NCBI GenBank assembly: GCA_030340625.1 | Contig: JAOPHQ010000659.1 | Coordinates: 1 to 64,000, forward strand | Direction: 5' to 3' | Source of the DNA: Merluccius polli | Taxonomy: Eukaryota > Chordata > Actinopteri > Gadiformes > Merlucciidae | DNA length: 64,000 bases | Shown here: piece after piece, positions 13,083 to 64,000 of the stretch | How the letters are laid out: the number at the start of each line of letters is the position of its first letter | Position numbering within the stretch: position 1 is the stretch's first letter | Made by a program: the position numbers and the translations under genes | Notes under the pieces: generated by a model | Databases searched by the model: none | What the model saw: only the letters and a program-made list of their open reading frames with translations | What the model was told of the DNA's origin: nothing

Positions 13083-14575
13083 TTTATTTGGAAACGGCAA
13101 AATATAAACATCACTACACATTAAATATTTCCCATATGTACAATAGAGACAGCTTTTAGTGTCGGCCAGGTGGACAAACAGTACTGGGAGCCCTGTTCGT
13201 CCGTGAGTAGACGTCACGGTCCCCTGATGAGGTTATACTAGTAATTGATGTACTTATAATTATATATTCTATAGAAAAGCCTCGACGACGACGACGATGA
13301 AATACGGCGAAGCCACAGTTGATAAATTGTTAAACCTACGCCTAGAAAATAGGCCTACATAAAAATTGGCCTTCCTGGTGGCAGAGCACAGAGTCAACAG
13401 AGAGAAGTAGTCCTAAATATGATCCCTTCAACAATAAAGGAATTTAATGCATGTTCATTTCATTTCATCGCTGAAAATACTGACAGCAAATTTAAAAACT
13501 CAAAACACAACATATGTTACTAATTCATGATTTATGCGGAAGTTCACCCTTGGAGATATGTTTTAGGATTTAACTAATCCATTTTTTTTTTTTTGCCATC
13601 CACACGTCGCTTAGTCCTGGTCTGAAACCAATTCTGGTTCAGAAACCGGTTTCCGGTAGTGCAGAAAGTTAATGGCAGATATGTATACAGCGTGTTTTGT
13701 TTTGGCACAAACTGGTTGTGGGTCGCCGCTAGATGATGTGAGAGAAACCGACGATTCAGACAGCGTTTTGCAGACAAATGTGCAGGGAAAACGCAACATT
13801 TTCCGTAATTCCTAAGCCCAATTGGTCATCTTTAACAGGAGAAAACTGTACATTACAGTAAAGTACGATATTAAAAACACCCATTCCACCTCATTGTTGC
13901 TGTTGCGCTTTTCCAATGTGTCAGGAATAGTTTCCATCAGTTTCTTAACCGAAAACAAATGGTTATACCTGAACTTTCAAATCTTCAAAAAATAAAGAGA
14001 CTGGCAAGTCAGTCCAAATGAGCAATGGACCTTATTCAAATAGCGGCATCTTGTTTCTAAACACTAGCATATTTTTTGTCAATAATGTTAAAGTATAATA
14101 TAAAGTATTATATGATTACAAAAACAGCAGACTTCAATTTGAGGGTTAACAGCAGCAATTGTCTCCTAAAACCAACAAAGTGTGATTATTTAGTGACCAA
14201 TTTGGTTTTACAAAAAGAGGAATTTAAATAAATAGCACAATGACACGCGACGCAAGCCAGAAAAACGATCTCTGCGAACAACCTGGGATTAAAACTACGC
14301 ATAGTAAAAAACAAATACCTCAATTACAATAGCCCAACCCATGACGGCTCTATGACATCAAGAAGGAAATATGGAAGGAAAAAAAAAAAAAAAAAAAAAA
14401 AAAAAAGGTGTAAAAAAAATTATAAAAAATACAAATGAGTATGTAACTTTTAAAGAGGTACCGTACCCACATTCTGGTGTCTATGCTAGCGGCAACCCTG
14501 GTGTGGGTGCCTGGTGTGGGTGGCCGGCTGGCCAGCACAAGTAGGAAGAGGAGTAGGAGGGACCTTGCCAACCCG
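13083..14575 (-). other. Probable xpo5 3' UTR and downstream region
   Basis: This is the sequence after the xpo5 stop codon, with no coding signal. It contains a plus-strand poly-A tract (14379-14406, poly-T in the transcript sense). Possible poly-A signals on the minus strand are ATTAAA near 13443 and AATAAA at 13083-13088, both far from the stop. I cannot decide where the message ends. Confidence 0.35.
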
Positions 14576-35177
<20,602 letters not shown>

Positions 35178-36607
35178 GATCTCGGGAGCTGTTAATAAAC
35201 GTATGAAAAAACGAGGCGAGTGGTGGATACCCTTATGCAAAGCACTTGCAGGGCAGAGGACAGCAGCACGCGTTTTGCTTAACAACGTGCTGCGCCAACA
35301 CTGGGACCTCTCGCTTGCCGTCGATGGTGAACTATGGGAGTTGTAGTACTGGCGTCCATTCATACGTTATGATGAGCTATTTTTTGCTAATGCTCGGCGT
35401 GTGATACGTGGCATTGCATTGGGTCCGTTTGCGTTTCTTATTTATGTTTTTTTTTTGTGGAAAGCAAACCGTAGTAGCTGCGATTGCTGATGTCGATTAA
35501 TGAGATGTTTACTTTTTATTGTTTATTTGTTGTTGTTGTTGTTTTTTTTTTGGGGGGGGGGGTGTATGGTTACGACGGTATGTAAACATGTTTTTCCTAG
35601 GATGGCGAAGGCAAGACCCACCCACCCTAACCCTAAATTTCGCCATCTCTAACCTCATCCCTGAACTTAAGCATCTCCAACCCTAACTTCTAAACTTAAC
35701 CATCTGCAATCTAAAACCTGAACTTAATAATCTCCAACCCTGCCTACGCTGTAAAACCTAAACTTAACCACCTCCAACCATACAGGTAAACTTCAACCAT
35801 CTCCAACCTGACAACACTTAACCATATCTAACCTAATGCCTAAACTTAATCATTCCAACCAATAAAAAAAAGTGTAACTTATTAATGTAGACGTTCACCT
35901 AAACGTAAACCTTACCCTAGTTTGCGAGGAGGAGGAGGAGGAGGAGGCACTGAAACCAGTCAACCTCATTCATTATTCATGAGACGGCCTTCGCTATCCT
36001 AGGAAAGAAAGAAACGAAAAGAAAAAAAGCAGTTGGTCCGCGTCGCTCCTGGCAACGTGGGCGGGGCCTGGATCCCACTTGGAGCTTGGAGCGCCCTCCC
36101 TCCCACTACGTCACTCCTGGAAAGGCTCGCGAGCCACGGAGCCAACACTGTCAACTGGGGGGTTTTTTTCGGCCGGGACGGATAAAAAACGTCCTCGCGC
36201 TTAAGTCGCGTTAACGTACTTTACGTCGAAGTACCGTATTTTTCGGGGTTTAACGCTACGTTACGGTACGTGCGTGATATATAAAATGAACGTTTTCGTA
36301 ATTTCAACTTCTAGGTGATGCCGACAAGTCGCCACGGAAACTTTCTCGCGAAGGCCTCGTTATTTGTTGCAACAGGTCCACGGACGTCGCCAATGTAATC
36401 AATTATAAGAGGACGTTTTTTTGTTGTTGTTTTTGTTGTTCGGTAAAAGTACGTTTTAAAATACAGGACGGGAAAGGAGGGGGGGGGAGAAACTGGGAAA
36501 GTAGCCTTGCCCATTTACGGGTTAGGCAACGAGATTAAAGCGATCGCTGTTTCCATTGCTTTCGACGAAACTACGAGTGGGAGCCGTTTGTCTGTTCGGT
36601 CAGCTAG
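35178..36607. promoter_or_regulatory. Head-to-head promoter interval between xpo5 and tp53bp2
   Basis: The two start codons face away from each other 1,430 bases apart, so this interval holds both promoters and 5' UTRs. The tp53bp2 side (about 36,050-36,600) is rich in CpG and includes a GC box (GGGCGGGGCC near 36,059) and an ACGTCA half-CRE near 36,108. The xpo5 side is moderately GC-rich up to about 35,340. The middle is a low-complexity minisatellite, so this may be two adjacent promoters rather than one shared core. No TATA box stands out. Confidence 0.6.
35610..35885. repeat. Degenerate CCTAAACTTAACCATCTCCAAC minisatellite
   Basis: About nine diverged units of roughly 25-32 bases, each built on the phrases AACTTAACCATCTCCAACC and CCTAA. 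The left edge includes CCCTAACCCTAAA, a short telomere-like stretch. It lies between the two head-to-head promoters. Confidence 0.75.
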
Positions 36608-62293
<25,686 letters not shown>

Positions 62294-64000
62294 GTAAGAC
62301 TTGCCCGTCTAGGTTCTCTGTTGTTCCAGGGTGGGGCAATTTATTTCCGATAGAACGTAGGGCCATATCATGATATCATGATATGGCGTGATATCATGAT
62401 ATCATGATATGGCGTACGTGTTGGCGTACGACTGTACTTTTCATTTGTCCGAGTGTGAGACCGCAAACAATTAAAATATGATTGCGGACATTCAGAGTAG
62501 AATAAGATTAAGGTTGGAAAACTCCCTTTATGGGAGAGTAAAGGCAGAATTAATGAATGACCTTTTAGCATACATTGAATTTGATTTGTTGACTTTAACT
62601 CCTCAATTGAATGCCAGATCGAATTCCTTGTTTTTTCTTTGGCCCCAAAATTAGCCCTACCTTCATGGTCGATATGTGCACAAAGCGGGCTATATAAATA
62701 TTGAAGAAAGCGAGGTATAAAGTGCTGGTGGATTTATTTCTTACTCCACAACGTTAAAAAGTGGGTAAGATGAGTGTGAATGACTAAGGTAGAATTATGT
62801 CTCAAACTACTGTATATCGGCATACATGCAGAATATGGAGAAAAGAAACTGCTTGTCAAAATCACCCTGTTTGAAGCAACCGATAGGCAGATATAATGCA
62901 GTGAATAATTCCTTCTGGCTTATAGGCCTAGCCTAGCCAACTTACACAAAGTTATGAAGAGCAAGCTTATGACAGACATAATTCATCACTAGTCTATTAC
63001 TCAAACATGCCTAGTAGACTTGGATTTGTTAATAGGTTTATTATGTATGAAACAAGAAGTGATTTGCAGATGATACCTTCCAACCTGTGACAGAAGAGAG
63101 CGTAGCAGCTCATGGCACATTGGAAACAGACGTTGTAAGATGCGCTCTCACTTAATTATACGAGTTATTTTTTTTAACAGTTTAACTGTTTTTGGGAGAG
63201 GTTTTAACGGTTTTAAAAAATGGATCTCGCCCAACCCTACTGTGGTCGTCTGGGTATAATGATGATGATAATGGTGGATCTCAGGCAGTCCTGAATTTCC
63301 CATCTGGGATAAATAAAATGTAATTAATTAAAAGTACTACTTTTACGTGACGGTCAAATGTATTTGAGTTGCCCTTTGTCACAGTTGCAGTCTAATTATA
63401 AGACACCTCCCTGTGGCAGTAGACTCCTACCACACGCCACCTAAGTGGCGTTTGCTGGGCCCCCCCCCAACGGTATAAAGCCAGTTTATTGGCGATGGCA
63501 AGATGGTGCAGCCAGAGCAGGTGGACAATTCTGTCATGACAGTAGCTCTCTCTTGAGTGCGTGTGGTGATGGCTGGTTCATCCCGGATGCCGTGATTGCT
63601 CTGCACGACAGGTGTGCAGCCCCACCCAGCCCCAGAGTCTCTATCAGTCTGACTCAGGCCAGGTGAGGCTGTAAACCAGCCGTCACCCCCACACACTCCC
63701 CTAACCCTAAACCCCTTAACGCCTCCCCTCACCCCCTAAAGGGTAAGGAAAGTCTCCCCAAATCCAAGGGTAAGAATAGACCTTGAGAGAGAACACAGAA
63801 ATGGAAATTAACTTAGAAATTAGTTAAATTGTCTTTGTGTAAGTCTCCCCATGTGTTGTGCATTCTCTACACGTTGTACAATAATGAACACATCTGGCCT
63901 CCTACCTCTCTTCTTATCTGGATTTACAAGCCTTGGGTTATTTAAATTAGATTGCCACCAATTACCACCTGTAGGCAAATGTAAACCAGACCCTAGCTCC
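62294..64000 (+). other. tp53bp2: Part of tp53bp2 intron 12, no exon seen
   Basis: A TATCATGATATCATGATATGGCG tandem repeat lies at about 62,367-62,414. A hAT-like right end (CTCGCCCAACCCTA) ends at about 63,239, and a GGGAT-AATAAA tail copy lies near 63,295-63,325. The rest is featureless, with A+T-rich and C-rich stretches near 63.45 and 63.7 kb. Confidence 0.55.

Noticed and set aside
35178..35363. In-frame upstream extension of exportin-5 (62 residues before MSDQ)
   Set aside because: Exportin-5 proteins begin at the equivalent of MSDQV. The extension is not recognised and is probably 5' UTR.
35615..35632. Interstitial telomere
   Set aside because: Only two CCCTAA units are present. The rest is a different, longer degenerate unit.

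Overview
The window is vertebrate nuclear DNA, almost certainly from a teleost fish. Two split genes of vertebrate type can be read exon by exon. Their introns carry fish-style tRNA-derived SINEs, LINE 3' tails, hAT-like elements and an extreme load of long (CA)n/(TG)n, (GA)n, (TTA)n and homopolymer tracts. This microsatellite density resembles codfish (gadiform) genomes, but that placement is only a guess. No bacterial-type operon, CRISPR array or viral gene is visible.

Layout. Bases 1-12.4 kb hold no gene I can name. There are simple repeats, a hAT-like end near 2.55 kb, a cluster of GGTCA half-sites near 9.4 kb, and one weak candidate exon near 1.2 kb on the minus strand. A CpG-rich block at about 12.44-12.86 kb ends in a good minus-strand splice donor and looks like the promoter and first exon of an unidentified minus-strand gene. 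Bases 14,576-35,177 are a complete minus-strand xpo5 (exportin-5) gene: 33 coding exons, 3,660 coding bases, 1,219 residues, open throughout. Bases 35.2-36.6 kb are a head-to-head promoter interval of 1,430 bases containing a degenerate minisatellite. From 36,608 the plus strand carries the first 12 coding exons (610 codons) of tp53bp2 (ASPP2), with a 10.35 kb first intron. The gene runs off the right edge before its ankyrin repeats and SH3 domain.

Exportin-5 carries pre-miRNAs and other structured RNAs out of the nucleus with RanGTP. ASPP2 binds p53-family proteins, PP1 and polarity partners. The genes share a promoter interval, but nothing in the sequence links their functions.

The most notable observation is that xpo5 intron 24 is a textbook U12-dependent AT-AC intron (ATATCCTT donor, TCCTTAAC branch site, AC acceptor). 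It is the only one of the 32 xpo5 introns without GT-AG ends, and the reading frame closes exactly across it. Other points of interest are splice sites embedded in (TG)n tracts, a 38-bp minisatellite running into an acceptor, a hAT-like element with perfect 8-bp target duplications that contains a second element with its own duplication, a 1.2 kb foldback element in xpo5 intron 1, and a phase-neutral candidate exon in tp53bp2 that could supply an alternative start.
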